This document shows, in pieces, positions 6,945-12,721 of a DNA stretch of 12,721 nucleotides. A program made the translations under genes and the position numbers. The stretch is from positions 1 through 12,721 of the forward strand of contig CAJGDX010000065.1 in NCBI GenBank assembly GCA_904502185.1, given 5' to 3'. Source of the DNA: an uncultured Bacteroidaceae bacterium. Its GTDB lineage: Bacteria > Bacteroidota > Bacteroidia > Bacteroidales > Bacteroidaceae. The first letter of the stretch is position 1; every line of letters starts with the position of its first letter. The notes beneath the pieces are model-generated. The model was given only the letters and a program-made list of their open reading frames with translations, ran no database searches and had not been told where the DNA came from.

Positions 6945-8198
6945 ATGAGAAAATTGTTTTTATTGATTCTGGCTGTCATCGCAGTGCAGCTTGGCGCTCA
7001 GGATTTGACACACTACAAAAAGATTGTAAAGAAACTCAGTTCTGCCAAATATCAGGGACGCGGATATGCCGAGGATGGCGCAAACAAGGCCGGCAAGTGG
7101 ATTGCCAAGGAGTTTGCCCGCGCCGGTGCCGACGAGGTTGTCTGCCAGCCGTTCAAACTGGATATTAACACTTTCCCCGGTAAAATGGAAATGAGCATCG
7201 ACGGCAAGAAACAGATTCCGGGAGTGGACTTTACCATAAGGGAGTTCAACCCATCGGTAAAAGGTGAGTTCAAACTCTACTATCTGGACATGGAGAATTA
7301 CAATGCCGACAAAATGTTTGCCGACCTTGCTACTCCGCAGTACAAAGGTGCCTTTGTGGTCTGTGACTTTATGTTCTCGTACAAGCATGGCGCCGACTTC
7401 AAGAAATTGCAGAGCAAAAAGGAATGCAGCAATTCCGGCATGATTTACACATGGGAAGCGCCGCTCAAGTTCTACAAGGCATACGGCGAAACAGTACAGG
7501 AAAAGCCTGTCATCTGGGTGACTCCCGATTTTTCCAAGGATGCCAAGAGCGTTAAGCTGAATATGGAAAATGAGTTCCTCAAGGACTATGAATGCTTTAA
7601 CGTGATTGCGAAAGTGAAGGGTAAACGCAGCGACAGCTGCTATGTCTTTACTGCCCACTACGACCACCTTGGCAAGCTAGGCAAGAAAACCTACTATCCC
7701 GGCGCACACGACAATGCATCGGGTACAGCGGCCATCATCACCTTTGCAGCTCACTATGCCAAGAACAAGCCCGAATACGATATGTATTTCATAGCTTTCT
7801 CGGGCGAGGATGCCAACCTCAGAGGCTCCGAGTGGTACGCCAACCATCCGACAGTGCCTTTGAAGCAGATAAAATATCTCTTCAATCTGGATATGATTGC
7901 CGACAACAATCCCGAGCAGTATTGCGAGGTGAGCGACGAGGGTATGCCGGGCTTCTCTCTGTTTGAGAAGATAAATGCCGAAAAGGGCTATTTCAAGGCT
8001 TTCGACAAGGGTAAGCTTGCCGACAACAGCGACCACTATCCCTTTGCCAAGAGAAATGTTCCGTGTATCTTCCTTATGAACGAGCATGGCGATGCATACA
8101 AGCATTACCATACTATCCACGATACATGGAAGAATTCCATTTTCAGCAACTACGAGCCTATATTCAATCTGATTAAGGATTTTATAGAAAAGTATTGA
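6945..8198 (+). CDS. Secreted M28-family metallopeptidase (aminopeptidase-like)
   Basis: A 417-residue protein with a classical signal peptide (hydrophobic core about 4-17, probable cleavage near LGAQ at 16-19), so periplasmic or secreted. The di-zinc M28 domain lies in the C-terminal half: AHYDHLG (H238), AHDNASG (D256), SGEDANLRGS (E288, D289), NLDMIAD (D316) and YHTIHDT (H389) supply the metal ligands and catalytic base. The usual Glu-Glu pair is Glu-Asp here, a conservative change. About 100 residues between the signal region and the catalytic core probably form an inserted PA-like or lid region, which I cannot define. It likely removes N-terminal residues from peptides. It lies 100 bp after upp and ends in a strong terminator. 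Confidence 0.9.
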   Translation: MRKLFLLILAVIAVQLGAQDLTHYKKIVKKLSSAKYQGRGYAEDGANKAGKWIAKEFARAGADEVVCQPFKLDINTFPGKMEMSIDGKKQIPGVDFTIREFNPSVKGEFKLYYLDMENYNADKMFADLATPQYKGAFVVCDFMFSYKHGADFKKLQSKKECSNSGMIYTWEAPLKFYKAYGETVQEKPVIWVTPDFSKDAKSVKLNMENEFLKDYECFNVIAKVKGKRSDSCYVFTAHYDHLGKLGKKTYYPGAHDNASGTAAIITFAAHYAKNKPEYDMYFIAFSGEDANLRGSEWYANHPTVPLKQIKYLFNLDMIADNNPEQYCEVSDEGMPGFSLFEKINAEKGYFKAFDKGKLADNSDHYPFAKRNVPCIFLMNEHGDAYKHYHTIHDTWKNSIFSNYEPIFNLIKDFIEKY

Positions 8199-8204
8199 TA
8201 AATA

Positions 8205-8244
8205 AAAAAATAAGTGAACCCTGTCATGGGTTCACTTATTTTTT
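8205..8244 (+). terminator. Strong intrinsic terminator after the M28 peptidase
   Basis: A perfect 17-bp stem: positions 8205-8221, ending AAGTGAACCC, pair with 8228-8244, beginning GGGTTCACTT, over a TGTCAT loop. The A-run before and U-run after the GC core make it able to work in both directions. It begins 6 bp past the peptidase stop codon. Confidence 0.9.
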
Positions 8245-8316
8245 CAATAATGTGATTTCTGCCTTCGCAGTTTTTACAGAATTTGATAATTGACGTTTAG
8301 CATAGAATACTGTATT

Positions 8317-8529
8317 ATGACACCTCCAAGGATAGAAGATTCTTCAGCAGAAGAGCGACGTGCCTATGTTCTCGATGCATGGAAATGTTTGAACGATTGC
8401 TCGGAGTGTGGTAAGTGTCGTATTCTCAAAGGAAAGGCTGCAGAAACCATATATGCCGATTATATCAATGGAAAACGTTCGTATATGGATGTTACCATTG
8501 AAATGAGAGACAAAGGTTTTAGTAGGTGA
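8317..8529 (+). CDS. Small cysteine-cluster protein of unknown function
   Basis: Seventy residues from the ATG at 8317; an in-frame TTG at 8290 would add nine residues but is less likely. Cys24, Cys28, Cys31 and Cys34 form a CX3CX2CX2C cluster, able to bind an iron-sulfur cluster or zinc. The rest is charged: an acidic N-terminal part (IEDSSAEERR) and a C-terminal part with Tyr, Lys and Arg (ADYINGKRSYMDV). No signal peptide or membrane segment is seen, so it should be cytosolic. It stands alone between the strong terminator of the M28 gene and the convergent barrel gene. The gap before it (8245-8316) has a small CTGC/GCAG hairpin followed by five Ts but no consensus promoter. I do not recognise the family. 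Confidence 0.7.
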   Translation: MTPPRIEDSSAEERRAYVLDAWKCLNDCSECGKCRILKGKAAETIYADYINGKRSYMDVTIEMRDKGFSR

Positions 8530-8579
8530 TATTTTTCCTGATTTAATGATTTGTAGAATGAATGTTCAATACATACCTG

Positions 8580-9887
8580 TTAGAATAGGTAGTTAAATCC
8601 AATATTGTTCCACATCTTCTCGCCGTCACGCTTGTCGAGCGCCTTTGCCATCTCTATTGAGATTACAAAATTGCGGTTCATTACAACTTTCAGTCCACAG
8701 CCCAGTGTGGCATGCAGATTTTCATTGTCGCCCGAATAGAACGGGTTGACCGGACATGCGGGATAGCTGTTGTAGGCAGCCTTTTGCTCGTCGAGACGGT
8801 AGGGTTGAATTATACGGCCCATGTCGAAGAATGGGTTCAACGCAAGGTAGAAATTCTGATTGATGAAGCGGAAATTAACGAAACGCCAACGAAGTTCTGT
8901 GTTCAACCAGGCCATGCCATTGCCCACAACGCCGTTGCGATTGATGCCACGCACCGAGGCGTTGCCCCCTAATCCTTCGGTGTATACCTTGCGGAAGAAG
9001 AGTGTGTTCAGGTTGTTGATGAAGTAATATGGTATCTCGCCTGCGATATTTGCCTGAACGCCCAGACGATAGGCAAATGTAAGGCGCTCTTTCAGTATAG
9101 GTACATAGTGACTGCCAACGAAAGTGAATCCCAGATTGCTGTATCCCTCCTGGTCGATGATCTCGGGCGCACCTACTAATGTGGCCTCAATGTTGACACC
9201 TTGTGTGGGGTCGCTGTCGTGGTTGCGTGTGTCGTACACCAATCCCGCCTTCAAGTGCAGCACATTGCCACCGCGTGCCTCGTCGTCGCGAATCAGCCCC
9301 GTCTTGCGGTAAAGGTCGTACAGCGTAGTCTGGTCCTTGTACTCATCCAATTTTATGTTGTCGGTGCTGATGTTGTAATAGCCGAAACCCGCAGCCCAAT
9401 ACAAGTTGCCTGTAATGCGTCGTTGCATGCTGGTCACCAGACGGAACTGATTGCGGCTCATCCAGTTGAAAGCCGAAGTTTCACCATTGTTCAAGCCAAT
9501 GCCATCGGCGAAGAAGGGCGAAGCATAACCGTTGTAACCATAGAAATCGAATTTCTTCGAGCTGAAATATGTACAGTCGAAGAATAATTTTCCATCCGGA
9601 ATAAGTGTCTTGAAGTCTCCGTAGCATCGCAGCAGTGACGAACCACCTGTGAAGGTTGAGGCCTCTAGGTTCATCTTGTAGTCGTACGAGGGATAGTTTG
9701 TGCCATCGCCAAAGTTGAAGATGTCGAGGCACACTCCATACTGAAAACCAAGGTCGCTGTCCCATCCTACAACGGGCAACGGGCCAAAGTTCCACCCCTT
9801 CTTTATAATCTCTTTATTGTCCGATTCCTGGGCTGTTATACCAAGCGATGCGATACAAAGCAGTAAACTGAAGATTGTGCGTTTCAT
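8580..9887 (-). CDS. BamA/TamA-like outer-membrane beta-barrel protein (surface antigen D15 type, no POTRA)
   Basis: A 435-residue protein with a signal peptide (MKRTIFSLLLCIASLGITA, cleaved before Gln20) and then alternating, aromatic-rich strands to a C-terminal Phe (NYLF), typical of outer-membrane barrels. The start of the barrel, FGPLPVVGWDSDLGFQYG, and the late segment with SVRGINRNGVVGNG followed by a strand of aromatic and Arg residues resemble the Omp85 surface-antigen domain, with the RG pair as its conserved mark. There is no room for POTRA domains, so it is probably not the BamA assembly factor. Its substrate or role is unknown. It is a single gene, convergent with the small cysteine protein (50-bp gap). 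No exact TAnnTTTG lies upstream; the nearest is TATAATTTG (9894-9902), one base too long. Confidence 0.8.
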   Translation of the reverse strand: MKRTIFSLLLCIASLGITAQESDNKEIIKKGWNFGPLPVVGWDSDLGFQYGVCLDIFNFGDGTNYPSYDYKMNLEASTFTGGSSLLRCYGDFKTLIPDGKLFFDCTYFSSKKFDFYGYNGYASPFFADGIGLNNGETSAFNWMSRNQFRLVTSMQRRITGNLYWAAGFGYYNISTDNIKLDEYKDQTTLYDLYRKTGLIRDDEARGGNVLHLKAGLVYDTRNHDSDPTQGVNIEATLVGAPEIIDQEGYSNLGFTFVGSHYVPILKERLTFAYRLGVQANIAGEIPYYFINNLNTLFFRKVYTEGLGGNASVRGINRNGVVGNGMAWLNTELRWRFVNFRFINQNFYLALNPFFDMGRIIQPYRLDEQKAAYNSYPACPVNPFYSGDNENLHATLGCGLKVVMNRNFVISIEMAKALDKRDGEKMWNNIGFNYLF

Positions 9888-10170
9888 AGTTCACAAATTA
9901 TACTGTTCCGTTGCAAAAAAGTGCAAGCGAATAGGTTAAAATATTTTATTTATAGTGTGTGGTTTGCACTTGCAATACCACTGCAAAGGAAATAATTTTT
10001 TGCAAATATTCAACCAATTTAGTGCAGAAACATTTATCTCTTCCCGCACATTGCAGGTTATTGTGATTATCGACAATCAGAAGATAAATTCAATATTTTA
10101 GGTTCTTAAAAACTGAAATCGTAATAATAAGTACTCTGCATGCGAATTATTGCGACTAATTAAGAAACTG
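9888..10170. other. AT-rich divergent intergenic region with TTGCA/TGCAA boxes
   Basis: No coding sequence was found. The pentamer TTGCA or its complement TGCAA recurs at 9911, 9922, 9964, 9971, 9982, 10000 and 10051, and again at 10208 next to the SDR promoter. Positions 9964-9975 form TTGCA-CT-TGCAA, a symmetric site, and 9911-9926 form the same arms with a 6-nt gap. ATTGT (10060-10064) and ACAAT (10073-10077) make another short dyad, and CGTAATAAT/ATTATTGCG (10120-10155) a weak one. These look like operator material for one or both flanking units, but no regulator is identified. Confidence 0.4.
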
Positions 10171-10203
10171 TTTGTATTTTATTAGAAAATAATTCTATAT
10201 TTG
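10171..10203 (+). promoter_or_regulatory. Bacteroidales-type promoter for the SDR-nucleotidyltransferase unit
   Basis: TTTG at 10171-10174, a 21-bp spacer, then TATATTTG at 10196-10203. This matches both boxes and the spacing of the Bacteroidales sigma consensus (-33 TTTG, -7 TAnnTTTG). Transcription should begin a few bases after 10203, leaving a leader of roughly 75-80 nt before the SDR ATG at 10287. It is the best promoter in the window. Confidence 0.8.
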
Positions 10204-10219
10204 CGTTTTGCAACGAGCG

Positions 10220-10240
10220 TGGCCAAGGTTGGCCAAAGGT
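10220..10240 (+). promoter_or_regulatory. Leader element with repeated TGGCCAA hairpin
   Basis: Within the SDR leader, TGGCC (10220-10224) pairs with GGCCA (10231-10235) over a six-base loop, and TGGCCAAGGT is repeated as TGGCCAAAGGT (10230-10240). It could be a small RNA structure or a protein-binding site affecting the operon. It does not resemble a riboswitch class I know. Confidence 0.35.
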
Positions 10241-10286
10241 ATCCGGCTGAAGATTGGGTTATGTTGATGATATAAAATTGAAGATT

Positions 10287-11006
10287 ATGCAATCAGATAC
10301 ATTCAAAGATAAAGTAGTCATAGTAACAGGTGGTGCAAACGGCATAGGCCGTTGCATCGCCGATGAGTTCCGTTCTCAGGGAGCTGTGGTCTATGTGATT
10401 GACAAGCAGGATGGAGAGCACTTCGTTGGAGATATCTCTAGGAAAGAGGTGCTGGAGGCTTTTGCAAGTGAGGTGTTGAGTAAGCACGATAGGGTAGATA
10501 TCATTGTCAACAATGCTCTACCACTGATGAAGGGCATTGATGAATGTTCTTACGAGGAGTTCCAGTATGCGCTGAGTGTGGGAGTCACCGCACCGTTCTA
10601 CCTGGTTAAACTCTTCATGCCCCATTTGGCCGAAGGTGCATCAATCATCAACATATCTTCATCGCGCGATCGCATGAGCCAGCCACAGACCGAGAGCTAC
10701 ACAGCTGCCAAAGGTGGCATAGCTGCACTCACTCACGCATTGGCGGTAAGCCTTGCGGGATGTGCAAGGGTAAACTCCATTTCTCCGGGATGGATAGATA
10801 CTGCCTACACCGTTTACGAAGGTCCCGATGCCACACAGCAACCTATCGGTAGGGTGGGGAACCCTATGGACATTGCCAATATGGTGCTGTTCCTTTGTAG
10901 TGACAAAGCCGGATTCATTACAGGTGAGAATATCTGCATCGATGGTGGCATGACCCGCCAGATGATTTATCACGGAGATTGTGGCTGGAAGTTAGAGAAT
11001 AATTAA
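10287..11006 (+). CDS. SDR-family NAD-dependent oxidoreductase
   Basis: Short-chain dehydrogenase/reductase of 239 residues, a normal length for classical SDRs. The Rossmann nucleotide-binding motif TGGANGIG is at 14-21; Asp39 at the end of the second strand favours NAD(H) over NADP(H). NNA (75-77) supports the fold; S125, Y138 and K142 (YTAAK) are the catalytic triad, with the correct 13-residue Ser-Tyr spacing. SPGWIDT and the C-terminal GENICIDGG are also classical. The position of the fourth catalytic residue, usually Asn, appears to be Gly99 (SVGVTAPF). Substrate unknown. I prefer the ATG at 10287 to an in-frame TTG at 10254, which would add 11 residues before the fold. It is transcribed from the promoter at 10171-10203 and lies 6 bp before the nucleotidyltransferase gene. 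Confidence 0.88.
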   Translation: MQSDTFKDKVVIVTGGANGIGRCIADEFRSQGAVVYVIDKQDGEHFVGDISRKEVLEAFASEVLSKHDRVDIIVNNALPLMKGIDECSYEEFQYALSVGVTAPFYLVKLFMPHLAEGASIINISSSRDRMSQPQTESYTAAKGGIAALTHALAVSLAGCARVNSISPGWIDTAYTVYEGPDATQQPIGRVGNPMDIANMVLFLCSDKAGFITGENICIDGGMTRQMIYHGDCGWKLENN

Positions 11007-11012
11007 GAGACT

Positions 11013-11672
11013 ATGATAGATATAAATGTTTGGATGAATGACTTTATTCAGAAACTGAATGAAGTTTTTGCCTGTCGTGTATGGTTCGTTGGCCTACAAG
11101 GCAGTTATGGCCGTGGCGAGGCAACAGAAAACAGTGATATAGATGTTGTGGCGATTTTGGATGAACTGGACGCTTCGGACATTCTGGCCTACAATGATAT
11201 GTTGGATACTTTGCCCCATAGAGAATTTATTTGTGGCTTTCTGTCAGGTAAGGATGAGATATTGAATTGGGAACCATCCGACCTCTTCCAATTCTACCAC
11301 GACACCACTCCTATAAAGGGCTCTTTGGATGATTTGCTCCCGTATATAGACGATGCTGCTGTCGAAAGAGCCATCAAGATGGGTGTCTGCAACATCTATC
11401 ACGGATGTCTCCACAATATGTTGCACGAAAAGAGTGAGGATATTTTGAAAGGATTGTATAAGGCTGCTACTTTCGTGGTGCAAGCAATCGTCTTCAAGCA
11501 GACTGGTGACTATATCAAGCATCAAAGCCAATTGCTTCAAGTTGCTTTGCCTGTAGAACGGGCAATTATAGAGACCTTCTTGAAGTATAAAAACGGAGAG
11601 TCGCTTGACTTTAGCGAGACATCCGGAATATTGTTTGAATGGTCAAAAAAGTGGATCAAGGCATTACGTTAA
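11013..11672 (+). CDS. Minimal nucleotidyltransferase-domain protein
   Basis: A 219-residue cytosolic protein. The Pol-beta-type nucleotidyltransferase signature lies in the first 50 residues: GSYGRGEATENSDIDV, with G30-S31 and the metal-binding pair D42 and D44. A third acidic residue is not assigned with certainty. The C-terminal half (about 110-215) is helical and resembles the helical tails of kanamycin-type nucleotidyltransferases. No HEPN-type RX4-6H motif is visible, so a toxin-antitoxin role is not supported. Such proteins transfer NMP to small molecules, including antibiotics, or to proteins; the target is unknown. It starts 6 bp after the SDR stop codon, so the two are surely co-transcribed, which suggests a shared but unidentified small-molecule pathway. 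A hairpin follows the stop codon. Confidence 0.8.
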   Translation: MIDINVWMNDFIQKLNEVFACRVWFVGLQGSYGRGEATENSDIDVVAILDELDASDILAYNDMLDTLPHREFICGFLSGKDEILNWEPSDLFQFYHDTTPIKGSLDDLLPYIDDAAVERAIKMGVCNIYHGCLHNMLHEKSEDILKGLYKAATFVVQAIVFKQTGDYIKHQSQLLQVALPVERAIIETFLKYKNGESLDFSETSGILFEWSKKWIKALR

Positions 11673-11678
11673 CGCACA

Positions 11679-11697
11679 CAACAGAACCACTCTGTTG
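11679..11697 (+). terminator. Hairpin after the nucleotidyltransferase gene
   Basis: CAACAGA (11679-11685) pairs with TCTGTTG (11691-11697) over ACCAC, 7 bp past the stop codon. The following AATAGTTATGTTTG is only moderately U-rich, so termination may be partial. A second hairpin 30 bp on may complete it. Confidence 0.5.
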
Positions 11698-11721
11698 AAT
11701 AGTTATGTTTGAAATCGTCAA

Positions 11722-12012
11722 TCATTCAAAGGCAGGCAAAAACCCTGCCTTTGCTATTAGATAAAGAAAAAGCCCTGTTTGTACAGCCATAATAAAGGGT
11801 ATTCCGTATCTGAACTTCTTGTGCATGGTCTTGTGATGCCACGTCTTCACTCCACACCAGGCACCAATGCTCCCGCCAACGATGGCCAGTAGGAGTAGGG
11901 TGGATTCCGGTATGCGCCACATCCCTTTCTTTGCCCTCAGTTTGTCAATGCCATACACGAAAAACGTGATGACATTGATACTAAAGATGAAGAACAAAAG
12001 TATTCCAGTCAT
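11722..12012 (-). CDS. DUF1294 membrane protein
   Basis: A 96-residue inner-membrane protein of the DUF1294 family, function unknown. Visible family features are an N-terminal hydrophobic helix (about 3-20), then YGIDKLRAKKGMWRIPE, a Gly-rich second helix (LAIVGGSIGAWCG), the HKTMHKKF segment and a C-terminal hydrophobic helix. I chose the ATG at 12012; an in-frame TTG at 12021 would add three residues. It is the last gene of a minus-strand unit, 15 bp downstream of the flavoprotein gene. Its last codons fold into the hairpin at 11727-11753. Confidence 0.85.
   Translation of the reverse strand: MTGILLFFIFSINVITFFVYGIDKLRAKKGMWRIPESTLLLLAIVGGSIGAWCGVKTWHHKTMHKKFRYGIPFIMAVQTGLFLYLIAKAGFLPAFE
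11727..11753. terminator. Bidirectional hairpin overlapping the end of the DUF1294 gene
   Basis: CAAAGGCAGG (11727-11736) pairs perfectly with CCTGCCTTTG (11744-11753) over a 7-nt loop. Short A and T runs flank the GC core on both sides, so it could stop transcripts from either convergent unit. It lies inside the last ten codons of the DUF1294 gene. There is no long U-run after it on either strand. Confidence 0.6.
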
Positions 12013-12027
12013 TGACGTCAAATATGT

Positions 12028-12651
12028 CTATCGGATGAAGTGCATCGCATCCCAGGGTTCATCTGTCGGGCGCCCCGGAGCTTTCTCTCCGTTGGTCGAT
12101 TTCAATAGCCATGCCATGTTGCGGGCAAGTGTCTGCATGGTCTGCATTCCCTCTCTGTCCAATGCTGCCTCACCGGGTGTCCTGCCGTAAATGATATTCC
12201 AGTATTGCGATGTAACCACCGGCATGTTCATCATTTGAAATGGCATGTTCAGACTCTCGAATGCTGCGGTAGCGCCACCTCTGCGACACACAGCAATGGA
12301 GGCAGCCGGTTTACCAGATATGCTTGCTCCTTTGGAGTAGAACGCGCGTTGGATTACAGAGAGCAATGCACCGTTGGGCTGACCATAATAGACTGGCGAG
12401 CCAACAATAAGAGCGTTTGCAGATGCAAACTTTTCGGATATCCGATTGCAGACGTCATCATCAAAAACACAACGTCCCAAGCCTTTGGCAGCACACTGGC
12501 CACATGCAGCACAGCCGCGGATGGGTTTGTTCCCAATCCAAACGATTTCACTTTCAATTCCTTCCTTAGCTAATTGCTTTGCCACTTCTGCTAATGCTGT
12601 GGCTGTATTTCCCTCTTTGCGAGGGCTTCCGTTGATAAGCAGTACTTTCAT
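12028..12651 (-). CDS. Iron-sulfur flavoprotein-like NAD(P)H-dependent FMN reductase
   Basis: A 207-residue flavodoxin-fold protein, cytosolic. The FMN phosphate loop GSPRKEGNT is at 8-16, and GSPVYYGQP (84-92) is the second flavin-contacting loop. Cys47, Cys50, Cys53 and Cys61 form CX2CX2CX7C, the compact cluster pattern of archaeal and bacterial iron-sulfur flavoproteins, which probably holds a 4Fe-4S cluster. The expected role is electron transfer or reduction of quinone-like or other acceptors; the true substrate is unknown. The ATG at 12651 places the first strand (MKVLLINGSP) exactly as in the family. It lies 13 bp after an upstream gene that runs off the window and 15 bp before the DUF1294 gene, so the three are likely one operon whose promoter is outside the window. 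Confidence 0.88.
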   Translation of the reverse strand: MKVLLINGSPRKEGNTATALAEVAKQLAKEGIESEIVWIGNKPIRGCAACGQCAAKGLGRCVFDDDVCNRISEKFASANALIVGSPVYYGQPNGALLSVIQRAFYSKGASISGKPAASIAVCRRGGATAAFESLNMPFQMMNMPVVTSQYWNIIYGRTPGEAALDREGMQTMQTLARNMAWLLKSTNGEKAPGRPTDEPWDAMHFIR

Positions 12652-12664
12652 AGACTTTGTTTTG

Positions 12665-12721
12665 TTACTTTAGCGCTTTTCCATCCGCAAACGCATTGCC
12701 CACACGTTCGCCTATCACATG
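12665..12721 (-). CDS. C-terminal end of an unidentified protein (partial)
   Basis: The minus strand is open from the window edge to a TAA at 12665-12667, giving the last 18 residues, HVIGERVGNAFADGKALK. The sequence looks like a genuine amphipathic C-terminal helix with a basic end, and the 13-bp gap to the flavoprotein gene is a typical operon spacing. The family cannot be named from so short a piece; a redox or flavin-related partner would fit the context. Confidence 0.6.
   Translation of the reverse strand, partial: HVIGERVGNAFADGKALK

Noticed and set aside
8259..8275. CTGC-CTTC-GCAG hairpin followed by TTTTT as a second terminator
   Set aside because: The stem is only 4 bp and lies just after a much stronger terminator; too weak to list as a feature.
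8317..8529. Small cysteine protein as a bacterial ferredoxin
   Set aside because: The spacing CX3CX2CX2C differs from the CX2CX2CX3CP ferredoxin motif and there is no second cluster.
8580..9887. Barrel protein as BamA or TamA itself
   Set aside because: At 435 residues with the barrel starting right after the signal peptide there is no space for POTRA domains.
10060..10077. CRP-like site TTGTGATTATCGACAA
   Set aside because: Only the left TGTGA half matches; the right half does not, and the site is far from the mapped promoter elements.
11013..11672. Nucleotidyltransferase as antitoxin of a MNT/HEPN toxin-antitoxin pair
   Set aside because: The partner gene is an SDR, not a HEPN protein, and the C-terminal half has no RX4-6H motif.

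Overview
The window reads as an ordinary chromosomal segment from a member of the Bacteroidales (Bacteroides/Prevotella-like). The evidence is indirect but consistent. Promoter-like octamers follow the Bacteroidales TAnnTTTG pattern, leaders are AT-rich with little Shine-Dalgarno signal, and the gene types are typical of the group: an M49 lipoprotein peptidase with a HECLGH motif, a POTRA-less BamA/TamA-like barrel and an M28 peptidase with a signal peptide. No mobile element, CRISPR array, tRNA or rRNA was seen.

Layout. Positions 1-313 hold no convincing gene, only a hairpin that fits the terminator of the next gene. On the minus strand, 4683 down to 314 is a compact run of three genes: a BASS-type (bile acid:sodium symporter family) membrane transporter, a PlsC-type acyltransferase with a C-terminal membrane region, and a dipeptidyl peptidase III lipoprotein. 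Upstream of that run are a promoter-like element and a striking direct repeat. Next come a uracil permease (minus) and uracil phosphoribosyltransferase (plus), divergently placed; together they import uracil and convert it to UMP. A secreted M28 peptidase follows on the plus strand and ends in a strong hairpin. A 70-residue cysteine-cluster protein comes next, convergent with an outer-membrane barrel gene.

A 400-bp intergenic region (9888-10286) carries the best promoter in the window (TTTG, 21 bp, TATATTTG). It drives a two-gene unit: an SDR oxidoreductase and a small nucleotidyltransferase. Convergent to it is a minus-strand unit that enters from the right edge: the last 18 codons of an unidentified gene, an iron-sulfur-flavoprotein-like reductase, and a DUF1294 membrane protein.

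Functionally the region is a mosaic of housekeeping and envelope genes: nucleobase salvage, phospholipid acylation, solute transport, peptide degradation and an outer-membrane barrel. I see no clear new defence or mobile system. The least explained items are the SDR-nucleotidyltransferase pair with its structured leader, the small CX3CX2CX2C protein, and the direct repeat flanking the transporter promoter.
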